A DNA stretch of 56,592 bases from UBA73 sp964364885 (lineage in GTDB: Archaea; Nanobdellota; Nanobdellia; Pacearchaeales; GW2011-AR1), in the NCBI GenBank assembly GCA_964364885.1, contig CAYIOA010000001.1:1-56592 (forward strand), given 5' to 3'. Positions within the stretch are counted from its first letter, which is position 1. The number at the start of each line of letters is the position of its first letter. The position numbers and the translations under genes are program-made. Shown here in pieces: positions 34,601-44,053 of the stretch. The notes under the pieces were generated by a model, which saw nothing but the letters and a program-made list of their open reading frames with translations, searched no databases and was not told where the DNA came from.

Positions 34601-37600
34601 ACCAACATTCAGCACAGCGCGGATAATTCCCCCAGTCGTATCTTCATCAGCATCTTCAACTTGAACAATCAACCCAGAAATAATATCGCTCTGTCCTTCA
34701 TGAACAATTCTTGTATCGATCAATCCAGTTTGACTACGCACTTCAATCGTTGCAGTTGTATCACTAGCAGAAACAAGAGTTAAAGTATATTCCACTCCGC
34801 TAATAAAAACTTTTCTCACTGAATTGCCAAAAGTATTATCAAGATAAACAGTTTCAAGTGGAGATTTCTCTCTATGAAAAGGAACTAAAAATGAAAAGAA
34901 TTCGGACTGCTCTCCTCCCTCAACTGTCAAGCGACCATATTGCTGTTTTAATGGAACATTTATGTTTACATTCGATGCCCAAGAATAATTCGTTAGTGTT
35001 ACCGAGCTTCCAAACGAAGTTATTTGTTTATAATAATATCTGTTACTTGATGAAGATGCAAGAGCTTCCCCGCCAGAAGAAAATACAGGCGTTGGAGTTA
35101 AACCTGATAATGTATAAACAGAAGGAACACAAATTGCATTTCCCTCCTCTTCACCAAACACAGGAGGCTCAAGAATAAGAACAGCAGGACCGTGCGCGCT
35201 GTCAAATATACACGGCTGTCCATAAACATAAACACGGTCAAGCAATCCTACGTTTCCAGAACTCCAGCGCACTCCATAATCAATCTTCCCTACAAAAGTG
35301 CTCGTTGAAGCTCCGGCATTATATATAAAAGATGTTCCTTGTAAATAATCATCCACAACAAATCTCCCAGGCACTTGATAAATAATATTTTTATCTACGC
35401 GAGTCTCACTAAGAAACGCGACCTTGGCTCCGCGTTCTGAAGTAAGTATTGGAAATAATCTCATTTCTGGTTGTGCATCGTGAGCTTCAACCCACCCAGA
35501 CTGTGCAAATCCTAAATTGCCCAGATTAATTAAAACACTGCCCTCAACTAACAGCTGTGCGCTAAAGCTCTGTGTCAAGCTATCAAATGATGATTGTATA
35601 ACTCTTATTCTCAAACCATTTACAGCTTCTGTTGTTCCTAAAGCAATGTTGCGCGCCATCGTCGTGGTTGAATCACTTACTCGAACAATAGCACTCGTAG
35701 AACTCGCGCTTTCAATCTTAATAGTATAAATCTGCCCGTCTAAAGTTACATCCCAAGATAGAGAGCCATCTCCGACACCTGCATCCTTTCCATAAGCTAA
35801 TGAATATGTCTCTGCCCCAATAACCAAACTCCCAACTCCCTGTGAGCTTATCGTTGCAGAATAAACATTTCCAGTCAATACATCTCTGAACTCAACAATA
35901 TCACTATTAAATCCAGAATCTATATCCGCCACTCTTTCAACCTCAAACAACCATCCCTGCTCATTCTTTAAACTTGATAGCAAAATTAATTCCTCCTCCC
36001 ACGCACGCTCTCCTTCATACACATGAATAGGGTCATAATTTCTTGCTAAATCAGCCCCGATAATCTTCTGATTCTCATCCTTGCGTGGAGAAGCATATAA
36101 AATCGCCTGATATGGTGTATCAAACACAATACTATCAAAAGACATTTCGCTTGATTGCCCGTCGCCGTATACCTGAATACTATCACTGCCAAAATACCAC
36201 GGAGGAGAAAATGTAAAGTGCAGCGACGCACTGCCTTTTTCAAATACTCTGTCAGTATATGTTTGAGACTTAGTTAAATAAGATGAGGTGTTATCTGCCG
36301 CAGCGTACGAAACACTCATTGAATCCATGCCTGCTCCAGGTATTCCCTGGTTGTCAACAGAAGTTCCGCGCACAAGATTACCCTGAATACCTTTTTGCAC
36401 AACAGAATCATCGTCAAATTTCAGCATAGAACGCACAGAAGAAACACATAACGATTGCTCTACAAAACACTGAGACGAACACCCGTCTCCGCCCCGCGCC
36501 CCGCATTGTGAGCCATCAGTGCAAACTCCATTTAAAGTGCAGTCACTTCCATCCCCACACTGTCGTCCATCATCACAATCTTCTATGCCCTCAATAAGAC
36601 TATCTCCACATAAACTACAAGAGCGTATATCAACAGAATCCTGCGTAACACCAACAATCTCCATATCCTTCCCTAAATAATGAATCTTCAGAGGATTTTG
36701 CGCACTTGTCTGTCTCAAATCAAACGCTCCATTAAAAGCATAATATAAATCTGTAGAAATAGGCTGAACATCAACTATAGCTCCGACAATCGCCAAGGGC
36801 AAAGTTACTCCTGTTCCAACTTCAGGCGAAATTTTTCCAAAAATTAGCTCCTCTGAAGCAGAGTCACTTATACCATTAAAGCTTAAAAATTCTGAAAATC
36901 CTGCAATAGACAAACCAAATCCAAACAAATTATCAGATAACGGCTTTCCAACTGGCAATTGGTGTTGAGTTTGCGCGCCATTCAAAGTCAAAAGAACATT
37001 CGCCAAAACCTGGTCTCCAGGAATATCTATCAAAACTCTATCCTGAAAACTATTAGTCGCCTGATTCCCGATTTTAATTCCGTATGTTGTCATAACGCCA
37101 GAAGTCGTCCCTTTCTGAACCCTTCCCTGATTAGCAACCTCTGCTCCGCTGATCTCTATTTCCGCAGCCTCTGGAATTTGCGGCTGATTGCCAAGTCCTG
37201 CAATCTTTCCGTTTAAACTATCAAATAAAAATTTCATACTGATAATCTCTTGCGTTAACAACTCCGGAGTATCTCCTTTCGTTTCAATAAGCAAATCAAT
37301 AATATTATTGCTCCCTGAATCTCTCACCAGCTTTATGACTGCATTATTTCCAGTTGTTTGTAAATGCTCAACATGGAAAATAGAAACTGGCTGTTGTGTG
37401 CTATCAGGAACAGAAACTTCACCCAAGTATTGAAGAACTCCTAAAATTTCTCCGTAAATATCTGCTTTTAAGATACTCCCGACAATTTTTGTCTCAAGTA
37501 AAATCGCGCTTGTTCTTTGTCCGTTATAGCCTTGATTAATATCCCATCCCGCGTCATCAATAACAAATATCTCTCCATTGGATTTATCTTTAATCTCAAT

Positions 37601-39544
37601 TAATTCGCGCTCCTCAGGAAGCACCAACAAATTGCCGGAGCCGACTGTCTGGCCATTACAAGAACTATCAACTGTAAAATGATATAAGTTTGAATACTGG
37701 GAAAGAATTCCGCTCGGAATAGTCCACCTGATTAACTCTTCCTTCGGCCCAACTTTCATCTGAACCCTTCCGTTTGTGCCGAATGGTGTGACTATCTGTC
37801 CGAAATTATCAAACATTCTTACATTTAAATCAACCCCCGTACATGAGCCATACTTAGTCATGCTCAATATTACTGACTTCCCTTCAGATGAAACAATTAA
37901 AGGATTAACATCACTAGAATCAATGCCGTTGCTCCAATAAGCAGTTTGAAACCCGCAAATACCGCCCCTATCAAAAATCTCATTCTCACAAAAAGTTGGA
38001 GATAGCTCATCAACCCTCTCACAATTTGACTCAATGCTAAAGCAGTCGCACAACAAGCCAATTCCGCCAGCTGGCTCGCGCAGTTTCGGATTCGCATCAG
38101 AGCATTCATCAAGTCTTTGTATAAAAACATCATCCGCACTTTGTCTTCTATCCAAGTTCAAATCACACAACTCTCCCCTGCCAATGGTAGAATCATAACA
38201 ACCAGGATTAATAGAAGCATCTACCGGTCCATTTTTATTATAATTGCAATATGAATAAATATAATCACAATTCATACCGCACCCCAATGCGCTGTTAAGT
38301 CCGAATGTAGACTCGGCAGGTCCTGCGTTCGGAAAATCAGAGCATGTTAATCCTTGGGAGAATACATCATCATTAGGATTCTCGCTGGGCTCATATAAAC
38401 CAGTTGCAAAATTTTTATTTATAGAAAATCCATTTCCATTTAAACCCTTGTCGCAAATTTCCATGCCGTCTATAATTCCATTCCCGCACTGGCTTGTTCC
38501 TCCATTATCCTGGCACTGGCACTGCACACATTCCCAGCCCTGTCCCATCAAAGAACACTGTGTTGCATCATTCAAGCATCCATCAAAACAAATTCCCCGC
38601 GAACACACCTGATTAAAGGCACAGTCATTATGCCAATAGCACTCCCCGCAATACCCGTCATAACTGCATACTTCATTAAAATTACACTGAGAATCAGAAG
38701 TGCATCTGTCAGGAATATCACAAACTCCCCCTGCGCCAGCTATATCTGAAGAGGAGACAAGAATAGTTGTTCTGCTCTGAATATTTCCCGGTCTAAGATT
38801 ACCCTGAACCAAAGACTTGCCAATACTAACCGGCGCGTAATCGCTAGAAGGAACACTCAATCCATGCAAACACGCAGACGCATAATCATCAGGAAAATCA
38901 AGACACTCCCCTATCTGCAAACTATTACTAATAACATTGGATATTCCGATAAACGGTCCTTGAGGATCAGCATCAGAATCAACAATTTGCGTCGGCCCAA
39001 CTTGGTCTAAATTTCCAAGCTCCCATATCCATTCTGGGTTATTAGGGTCCTGCCCTATGAAAGGATCTCTATCCCTATAAGTTCTTATCGTGCACTGAGC
39101 ACCGCCAGATGAAGCAACACACGCCCCGTCCACACATCCATTATCGCACTTAATCCGCGTCTCCATAATTACCCCTTGATCACACCACTGCTCATGAACA
39201 TAATCAATATAACTTCCGTCTCTATTTCTTACCTGAGAGCAATAATCTTCATCGCTCTCCCCATACTTCACATACGTAGTAGACTTCGTATAAATTCCAT
39301 TATTTCCATCAGGATCAACACATCCGTAACCATCATCAATCACTCCAGAGCCAACACACTGAGCAAAATTCAGATAATCATTATAATCAATATCTCCGTC
39401 GTTATCAAAATCAGATGAAGTTCCAGTCTGTCCAAGAGCGCTATTAATAATAAATATCCCTGCCAGCAAGACAAAAATTCCAAATAAAAGTCCAACTCTC
39501 CAAATTTTTCTCTTCTCTATTTTTATCTCCTTTTTTCTCTTCAT
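31643..39544 (-). CDS. Giant modular surface protein (2633 residues)
   Basis: I start at ATG 39544; the longer frame uses TTG. After an N-terminal membrane segment (about 18-36) comes a dockerin-like EF-hand DFDNDGDIDYNDY (about 45-57), then a Cys-rich module shared with the metalloprotease. CGNGIIDGMEICD- and CGDSLIEGIEDCDDG-type Cys-rich repeats follow. At least four related modules of about 65 residues (near 1280, 1595, 1800 and 2150) contain SASxTxAxxxV...GLxVxV. A TolB-like propeller of repeated IVW.D.RNGNWDIY blades spans about 2215-2525. It ends with a membrane helix and an Arg/Lys-rich tail. This looks like a two-anchor or S-layer-associated adhesin, following the pilus motor genes. 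Confidence 0.75.
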   Translation of the reverse strand: MKRKKEIKIEKRKIWRVGLLFGIFVLLAGIFIINSALGQTGTSSDFDNDGDIDYNDYLNFAQCVGSGVIDDGYGCVDPDGNNGIYTKSTTYVKYGESDEDYCSQVRNRDGSYIDYVHEQWCDQGVIMETRIKCDNGCVDGACVASSGGAQCTIRTYRDRDPFIGQDPNNPEWIWELGNLDQVGPTQIVDSDADPQGPFIGISNVISNSLQIGECLDFPDDYASACLHGLSVPSSDYAPVSIGKSLVQGNLRPGNIQSRTTILVSSSDIAGAGGVCDIPDRCTSDSQCNFNEVCSYDGYCGECYWHNDCAFNQVCSRGICFDGCLNDATQCSLMGQGWECVQCQCQDNGGTSQCGNGIIDGMEICDKGLNGNGFSINKNFATGLYEPSENPNDDVFSQGLTCSDFPNAGPAESTFGLNSALGCGMNCDYIYSYCNYNKNGPVDASINPGCYDSTIGRGELCDLNLDRRQSADDVFIQRLDECSDANPKLREPAGGIGLLCDCFSIESNCERVDELSPTFCENEIFDRGGICGFQTAYWSNGIDSSDVNPLIVSSEGKSVILSMTKYGSCTGVDLNVRMFDNFGQIVTPFGTNGRVQMKVGPKEELIRWTIPSGILSQYSNLYHFTVDSSCNGQTVGSGNLLVLPEERELIEIKDKSNGEIFVIDDAGWDINQGYNGQRTSAILLETKIVGSILKADIYGEILGVLQYLGEVSVPDSTQQPVSIFHVEHLQTTGNNAVIKLVRDSGSNNIIDLLIETKGDTPELLTQEIISMKFLFDSLNGKIAGLGNQPQIPEAAEIEISGAEVANQGRVQKGTTSGVMTTYGIKIGNQATNSFQDRVLIDIPGDQVLANVLLTLNGAQTQHQLPVGKPLSDNLFGFGLSIAGFSEFLSFNGISDSASEELIFGKISPEVGTGVTLPLAIVGAIVDVQPISTDLYYAFNGAFDLRQTSAQNPLKIHYLGKDMEIVGVTQDSVDIRSCSLCGDSLIEGIEDCDDGRQCGDGSDCTLNGVCTDGSQCGARGGDGCSSQCFVEQSLCVSSVRSMLKFDDDSVVQKGIQGNLVRGTSVDNQGIPGAGMDSMSVSYAAADNTSSYLTKSQTYTDRVFEKGSASLHFTFSPPWYFGSDSIQVYGDGQSSEMSFDSIVFDTPYQAILYASPRKDENQKIIGADLARNYDPIHVYEGERAWEEELILLSSLKNEQGWLFEVERVADIDSGFNSDIVEFRDVLTGNVYSATISSQGVGSLVIGAETYSLAYGKDAGVGDGSLSWDVTLDGQIYTIKIESASSTSAIVRVSDSTTTMARNIALGTTEAVNGLRIRVIQSSFDSLTQSFSAQLLVEGSVLINLGNLGFAQSGWVEAHDAQPEMRLFPILTSERGAKVAFLSETRVDKNIIYQVPGRFVVDDYLQGTSFIYNAGASTSTFVGKIDYGVRWSSGNVGLLDRVYVYGQPCIFDSAHGPAVLILEPPVFGEEEGNAICVPSVYTLSGLTPTPVFSSGGEALASSSSNRYYYKQITSFGSSVTLTNYSWASNVNINVPLKQQYGRLTVEGGEQSEFFSFLVPFHREKSPLETVYLDNTFGNSVRKVFISGVEYTLTLVSASDTTATIEVRSQTGLIDTRIVHEGQSDIISGLIVQVEDADEDTTGGIIRAVLNVGVSGSIIIGERELPYLLASGVVRDSSGNNSYNYGQSITFKSYGSYDMTYKSPVFGMEPETILEISTDPVGEPFYTYKTAFTPALPLSTSAFDYGTLLTLLDSDYSIGADSDDDILVLNGAVKISLDTNKDFVRQILVDSVDLYEIELVSASDTSATIKMTDNIGRSEVRDIPENGAKVFSGGIEVYLLEADETATSLSAVLLLHSCVSIEAQICRDYDGGNNYVAFSVSFKGGRGEVLQEGVYQGYSLQVISDDEAILTMNGVTQTVWLGSFTLFDPIDWNYNVYVSGIKFIGAGNSGNEVILIREGWASDICSYDTNSQWVADNTLLNEKSCFGVAPGATLYQCPYGCTGNACTGSLLGVIYDNLPGNQFDNSMNVYKEVDIKSDGNEFPIFMCYQTALDACKGIYPGSVYVHESGDTGPYLPWWNCANAGVAVIDRGESYSNYCYGGPNSQACQFGQIGSEIKLSGAKTFDLIVGGSSPKSSHKFLYNGEEHTFELLDVITGSSASVKVTSVSVTSPAIVDIVLLQQGVWQNVHGIDVFLDRSYHNTNDGSKKAVIWIERSRTLGDVYDTKILWKEYNHLSNQEKIVLHELGLDGLYKSFDDIHYEFDVSGYVDVGELVFYDDLIVWLGPVGPSYEVFYYDNGVNGLFENGNDDLGPTQLTNTGSDKNHLSIYDDSIVWADKRNGNWDIYLYDFSTNTEVPFVINQQSQWNPDIYDTKVVWQDGRDGNWEIYMRDIVSGQEDRITNNPQGQENPSIDGNVIVWEDWRNLKYLPEIFLYGLGANGLFENNGGDDSGMYGGLSFGVEPEISGTYIVWQEYGRILLYYLGADGIAGTSDDSRVLEVDKGYPNFNSNIGVQGSRIVWNSWDAEFSGNLHVMELCSAGILSLGGISSLNSGDSSNSNLGSGSSSEGLVGSSESLASGPGSEVFKSTSKGNRGRVSASVQDEEQNKLVTIILTVIFISIGVVLIIVASWILARRRNEEKV

Positions 39545-39548
39545 TTTT

Positions 39549-40451
39549 TCATATCTCAATATCAAACTTTGGATAGCTCTTTCTCACTCCAGCGCCATTA
39601 ATCGCAGTAATAGTGACATGTGCCAGCCCATCATCATTCAAATTTCCTAAGTTATACTCCCACTTTCCGCTTCCAGAATTATAAACTGCATTAGCAATCT
39701 TATCAGCAATCTTCGGCTTCCCAAATCCCACAAAAGCGAGCTCAACGCCTGAAATGCCCCTCGCATCACTAACGCTGGTTTCAATAAGAGAATTTGTCGT
39801 AGCTGGAATATAATCGCTGAAAGTTGAAACATCTTTCCCATCAATTAAAATATTTGTAAACACTGGTTCTGACGCCGGCTCAACTCTCACTGATAAACTC
39901 TTTCTCACAACTTTTTCAGCTACATTCAATCCAGGCACATTCACTAATCCAGAAAGATCTTCCTTAGCTTCAATTGTAAATGTATAACTTCCAACGCTTC
40001 CAGCAGGAGAAGCCCAGGTTAACATTCCCTGATTATCTATTTGAACATTATACGGATTAGGATTATTAACATCACAATCAACAGTGATAACTCCTCCAAT
40101 AACGGCTCTCGTGCAATAAATCTTATAGTTCAACGGAAAACCCTCTGGATCACTAACTCCAAGAGGGAAATTCAGGCTTCCGCCGTCAGAAATAATCTGT
40201 CCTGTCCATCGCGGAACCAAAGGATCCTGATTCTTCAGCGCATACTCCTGCCAGAATATTGTTTCATCACTGCTCCCGACAATTCCGTTTGAATCTAAAT
40301 CAGCATTAACGCTGCATTGTCCTGCCGGAGAGAAAGAAATAATTTCAAGAAGTTCAGGTTTCAGAGAAAAAAAAGCAAGTAAAACAATAATAGCAATCAC
40401 AACACCAAAACGTAAAGAATCATTCAATACAATAACCCTCTTCTTCCTCAT
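39549..40451 (-). CDS. Ig-like surface protein with dockerin-like motif
   Basis: The 300-residue protein has an N-terminal membrane segment (about 13-34), an EF-hand-like DLDSNGIVGSSDE and a cadherin/He_PIG-like Ig domain (SDGGSLNFPLGVSDPEGFPLNYKI...GMLTWASPAGSVGSYTFTIEAKE). Its C-terminal domain of about 100 residues contains NAVYNSGSGKWEYNL and LNDDGLAHV. That last domain is nearly repeated at the C-terminus of the 1226-residue metalloprotease. It lies between the TadC-like gene and the giant protein. Confidence 0.7.
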   Translation of the reverse strand: MRKKRVIVLNDSLRFGVVIAIIVLLAFFSLKPELLEIISFSPAGQCSVNADLDSNGIVGSSDETIFWQEYALKNQDPLVPRWTGQIISDGGSLNFPLGVSDPEGFPLNYKIYCTRAVIGGVITVDCDVNNPNPYNVQIDNQGMLTWASPAGSVGSYTFTIEAKEDLSGLVNVPGLNVAEKVVRKSLSVRVEPASEPVFTNILIDGKDVSTFSDYIPATTNSLIETSVSDARGISGVELAFVGFGKPKIADKIANAVYNSGSGKWEYNLGNLNDDGLAHVTITAINGAGVRKSYPKFDIEI

Positions 40452-40481
40452 AAATTAATGAAATAACTCCAATATATAAAA

Positions 40482-41534
40482 TTAACCAAAAAATTGTGAG
40501 AAATATTTCAAGAGAAATATCCTTGAAAAAAAGAAGACAGCCAAGCTGACTAAAATTAAAGGAACCATATATACAAATCCATCTCTCTCTTTTCCTCTGC
40601 TTACCACTCCTAAAACTAAAGAAGCAAGAACATCAGTCATAACAATAAAAAAAGCTGAGAAATAAAATATAAAATCAACAGAAACATTTACTTTTGTCAG
40701 GGAAAATGGAAGATTTATATTCGCCTGCTCAACAGGAATATCAGACAGCAAATTAGTCATAACCTCAACAAGAACTGAAGAAAGCCCGAAAAGAACAGGA
40801 GCCCCGATGGCAACAGCAAAAAAAATGAAAATAACATACATCAAAACATTTGAAGCAGCTCTTTTTCTCACATAAATTCTCTCTCTCATATTATAGGAAG
40901 TCTCTTCCAGCAGAACTGACAGATTCCCCCCGGAAACTATTCCAGAAGTTATCAGCTTCATAATCCTGCTGATTTCATCAGATTTTATTCTGGCAGCCAT
41001 ATCATTTAACGCCCGCCCTATCTCTTTCCCGGTCGCAATATCCTTTCCCAATCCAAGTATCTCCTTGTCAAGCGGAGCAAACTCTTTCCTTGAGCTGTAC
41101 AAAAGCGCCTTGTCAATAGTCATGCCGGCACGGAGATTAGAAGCCATCAAAGAAATAAAATCAGGAAAAGCATCCTCCATCTTTTTAATATCAGAGTACT
41201 TCTTAAGGCGCCCCTTGACAAAAAAATAACCCAAAAGCAGAACAAACAAGAAAACAAATGAAATTGTTGCTCCATTAGCATTTTTAGTAAGTGCATAAAT
41301 AATTCCTCCCAATAAAACAGCAATTATCAAGCTAATAAAAAATTGGACAGCGTAGTTTTTATCTTCATGAGCTTCATTATTATTTCCGTTCATTTTATTC
41401 TTCTTAAAATCAAAAAGTCCTTGTATTTTGCCGAAGACTGAAGTCCGCAGTTTGTTTGGATTCATCAAAGATTCTCCTCGCACTTCAGTGCGTGTTTTGT
41501 CAGGAGTCTTGGCATTAAATTTTTTCAGCATCAT
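40482..41534 (-). CDS. tadC: TadC/FlaJ-like pilus platform membrane protein
   Basis: The protein carries a T2SSF-type domain: FPDFISLMASNLRAGMTIDKALLYSSRKEF, IATGKEIGRALNDMA and a GNLSVLLEETSYNMRER-like helix. Pairs of membrane segments lie before (about 66-108) and after it (about 228-345). Platform proteins bind the motor ATPase and feed pilins into the fibre. The 350-residue frame from 41534 reads through repeat element copy 3, so about residues 7-43 are encoded by the element. ATG at codon 48 (MNGNNNEAHEDKN, start 41393) is the more likely native start. Confidence 0.82.
   Translation of the reverse strand: MMLKKFNAKTPDKTRTEVRGESLMNPNKLRTSVFGKIQGLFDFKKNKMNGNNNEAHEDKNYAVQFFISLIIAVLLGGIIYALTKNANGATISFVFLFVLLLGYFFVKGRLKKYSDIKKMEDAFPDFISLMASNLRAGMTIDKALLYSSRKEFAPLDKEILGLGKDIATGKEIGRALNDMAARIKSDEISRIMKLITSGIVSGGNLSVLLEETSYNMRERIYVRKRAASNVLMYVIFIFFAVAIGAPVLFGLSSVLVEVMTNLLSDIPVEQANINLPFSLTKVNVSVDFIFYFSAFFIVMTDVLASLVLGVVSRGKERDGFVYMVPLILVSLAVFFFSRIFLLKYFSQFFG
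41409..41519 (+). repeat. Nested-hairpin element, copy 3, inside the TadC-like frame
   Basis: The left end ATCAAAAAGTCCTTG is exact and the right end is CTTGGCATTAAAT. The first hairpin (41431-41450) has a TGAA loop with an imperfect stem. The second half has outer stem AAGATTCTCCT/AGGAGTCTT around CGCAC-TTCA-GTGCG (41479-41492). It lies at the junction of the TadB-like and TadC-like genes and is open in the minus-strand frame. Confidence 0.75.
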
Positions 41535-41535
41535 T

Positions 41536-42417
41536 TTAAATAAGACTTGGTCTGATAGACCTCATTACCCCCAAAAACATGACTTGCACAAGCATGACAA
41601 AGAAAAACAATCCAAGGAACATACCAGTTGTAATAGCTTCAGGAAGATTAACAAGAGAAGAGATTATAGTTAAGAAAGTAATTGACAAAGCAGGAACTAT
41701 AACAGAGATAAGCATATAAAAAACAATAGTCGGATTTAACTTGTTTCCATAATTTTGTATCTGTATAAATTGCTCTTCGTTCAAGGACTTTATGCTGTCC
41801 GCAAGAACTATAGAAATGTCGCTTCCAGCTCTCATCCCATTGCTGATTTGCCACAAAGTTCTCCTAAAAAATAAGGAAGAATTTATTTCTCCAGTCTCTT
41901 CAAGAACATCTACCTGCGGCCTCCCGGAGTTTATTTTTCTTACAATCTTCTTAAACTCTTCGCTAAGCTCCCCATATCCTGAAGAGGAAATATTTACAAG
42001 AATGCTAAAAAGAAGTATGCCGGAGTTCAATTGCACAAGCATATCCTGCAAAGCAGGAATAAGATTGCTTTCTATATCTTTTTGCTTTCTAGAATCGTAA
42101 ACCTTGGGATAAATTCTTCTGATAAGAAAAATAAAGATTGAAAAGGCAAGCGAGACTGCCAAAGACAAAAGAAAAGCGCTGGAGATTTTTAATAAGACAA
42201 GAACAGTTGAAGATAAAATAAGACTAATAGCAAAAGCCATAACAGAGCCCTGAAGGCAGATAGAGAGATACTCCTCCCTTGTAAGCTCAACATCAATATT
42301 ATTCAAGATACTCTGTAGTTTAGAGCTTTTTTTAGGTTTTATATACTTCTTAAAAAAAGCAGATCTCTGCTTTAGTTTGTCAACTGAAGAGAAAGTTAAA
42401 GGAATGCGAAATTTCAT
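41536..42417 (-). CDS. tadB: TadB/FlaJ-like pilus platform membrane protein
   Basis: The 293-residue protein has a basic cytoplasmic start, paired membrane segments (about 55-100), then a T2SSF domain. LIPALQDMLVQLNSGILLFSILVNISSSGYGELSEEF, FRRTLWQISNGMRAGSDISIVLADSI and two or three C-terminal segments (about 225-285) are visible. It would partner the TadC-like protein. Its stop lies 1 bp before the next frame, suggesting that the two were coupled before element copy 3 came between them. Confidence 0.82.
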   Translation of the reverse strand: MKFRIPLTFSSVDKLKQRSAFFKKYIKPKKSSKLQSILNNIDVELTREEYLSICLQGSVMAFAISLILSSTVLVLLKISSAFLLSLAVSLAFSIFIFLIRRIYPKVYDSRKQKDIESNLIPALQDMLVQLNSGILLFSILVNISSSGYGELSEEFKKIVRKINSGRPQVDVLEETGEINSSLFFRRTLWQISNGMRAGSDISIVLADSIKSLNEEQFIQIQNYGNKLNPTIVFYMLISVIVPALSITFLTIISSLVNLPEAITTGMFLGLFFFVMLVQVMFLGVMRSIRPSLI

Positions 42418-42422
42418 CTCAG

Positions 42423-44051
42423 CTAAGTCCTCTTTTCATTTTTATTCCCGAAAATAATTTCTTTGTTGTTCGATTTAATAGCCTTGAATAAAAGCTCCTT
42501 GTTCTTGTAATACAAATTAATAACTCTTCCCGCTTCATTCAGGCTTCTTAAGTTATTTTTAATAAGCCATAGAAAAATTTCTTTTTTCTCATTAAGGTCT
42601 TCGCTTATCTCTTCATCCGACATACCGGTATTTCTGCCTATATCCTCAAAAAATCTGGAGCTCTCGCTGTGTTTTATCATTTTATCTCCTTCAGGGCTCC
42701 ATCTATACAAGATATTTGGTCTTGCAGCATCTTTTTCAGTTTCAAATTCAGCAATTTGCATTACCCTTCTTATTCCCTTTTTTCTATCCCTGAACATAAC
42801 AACATTAAGATTGACAGCCCTCAGTAAGTTAGGAGGAACGCTCAAGGGAGGATTAATTAATCTTGAGATTGTTTCAGAAGCTGAATCAGCATGGACAGTT
42901 GCATAGACAGAATGCCCTGTGTGCATCGCCTCAAACAAAACCATTGCTTCCTGCTGTCTTCTCATCTCACCAAGAATAATTCTGTCTGGTCTCATTCTTA
43001 AGCTGTTTATAAGCAAGTCAAGCATATTGACCTCTCCCTTGCCTTCAGGATTTGGAGTCCTCGTAACCAATGGAGTCCAATACAAAAATTCAGGTAAATT
43101 CAGTTCACGTGTATCTTCAATACTGACAATTCTCTGGTTAGGCGGAACAAAAGGCATGCATGCGTTCAAAAAAGAAGTCTTCCCTGAACCAGTGCCTCCA
43201 GAAATAAGAATATTCATCTCATATTCAATAGCAAGCCAAAGCAGGGCGGCAGTATCGCTGTCGCAAGTTTTATTATTGATAAAGTCCACAATAGTAAACG
43301 GATCTCTCGCAAATTTTCTGATTGTGATTGTATTCCCCTTCGTGTTTATAGGATATAAAACAGCATTAATTCTATCTCCGCTTATCAAGTGCGCATCAAG
43401 CAAAGGATTAAGAAGAGTAATCTGCCTTCCAACTCTTCTGGCAATAATATTTGAATAATTAACAATCTCCTCTTCTTTAGTTATTGTAATATTTGTCGTC
43501 AGCCAGCCGTACTTCTTGCTAAAAACTCTTATTGGCTCTTTAGAAGAGGGTATAACAATCTCCTCAAGGTTCGGGTCTCCAACCAGAAATTCTATTTTTC
43601 CCAGTCCAAGCATTTCCTGCATCAGAACACCAACTAAAAAATCTTCAACATTCTTCTCTATCTTAGGAAGCCTTTCTTTCAGCAGCTTTCTAGCATCTCC
43701 CATAAACCTCTTCTTCACTGAAAAGAAAAATGCCGGATCAACAAGTTCGCTCATACTTATTGTTGTAACAGAAACAAGTTCATTTCTTATTCCTTCCAAA
43801 AGAGTCATTGTAACAGGGCTTATTTCAGGAATATGCAGAAGATAATTAATCCCTATAGAGTCTTTTATTATTTCTACATTTACTCTGGCTCCATCAAGCT
43901 CTATCTCATATTTTTCAAGCACTCCTTCCTTGCTCCCAACTCTGCCGGAAAATTTCTCATTTCCCCTATTTTCTTTTTGTTCCTTATCTTCAGGAGGAGC
44001 TATAGCTCTCTCATGAAATTTCTTCAAATGCTCGTCTCTCTTTTTTTTCAT
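42423..44051 (-). CDS. tadA: Type IV pilus motor ATPase (FlaI/TadA/VirB11 type)
   Basis: The 542-residue secretion ATPase has an N-terminal domain, Walker A GGTGSGKT (285-292) and an Asp box (IVSIEDTREL). Walker B is in RPDRIILGEMR and a His box in TGHSVYATVHA. After the core there is a C-terminal extension of about 120 residues. It powers pilin assembly and is followed directly by its two platform proteins. The neighbours make it a Tad/archaeal-pilus rather than a DNA-uptake system. Confidence 0.93.
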   Translation of the reverse strand: MKKKRDEHLKKFHERAIAPPEDKEQKENRGNEKFSGRVGSKEGVLEKYEIELDGARVNVEIIKDSIGINYLLHIPEISPVTMTLLEGIRNELVSVTTISMSELVDPAFFFSVKKRFMGDARKLLKERLPKIEKNVEDFLVGVLMQEMLGLGKIEFLVGDPNLEEIVIPSSKEPIRVFSKKYGWLTTNITITKEEEIVNYSNIIARRVGRQITLLNPLLDAHLISGDRINAVLYPINTKGNTITIRKFARDPFTIVDFINNKTCDSDTAALLWLAIEYEMNILISGGTGSGKTSFLNACMPFVPPNQRIVSIEDTRELNLPEFLYWTPLVTRTPNPEGKGEVNMLDLLINSLRMRPDRIILGEMRRQQEAMVLFEAMHTGHSVYATVHADSASETISRLINPPLSVPPNLLRAVNLNVVMFRDRKKGIRRVMQIAEFETEKDAARPNILYRWSPEGDKMIKHSESSRFFEDIGRNTGMSDEEISEDLNEKKEIFLWLIKNNLRSLNEAGRVINLYYKNKELLFKAIKSNNKEIIFGNKNEKRT

Positions 44052-44053
44052 AT

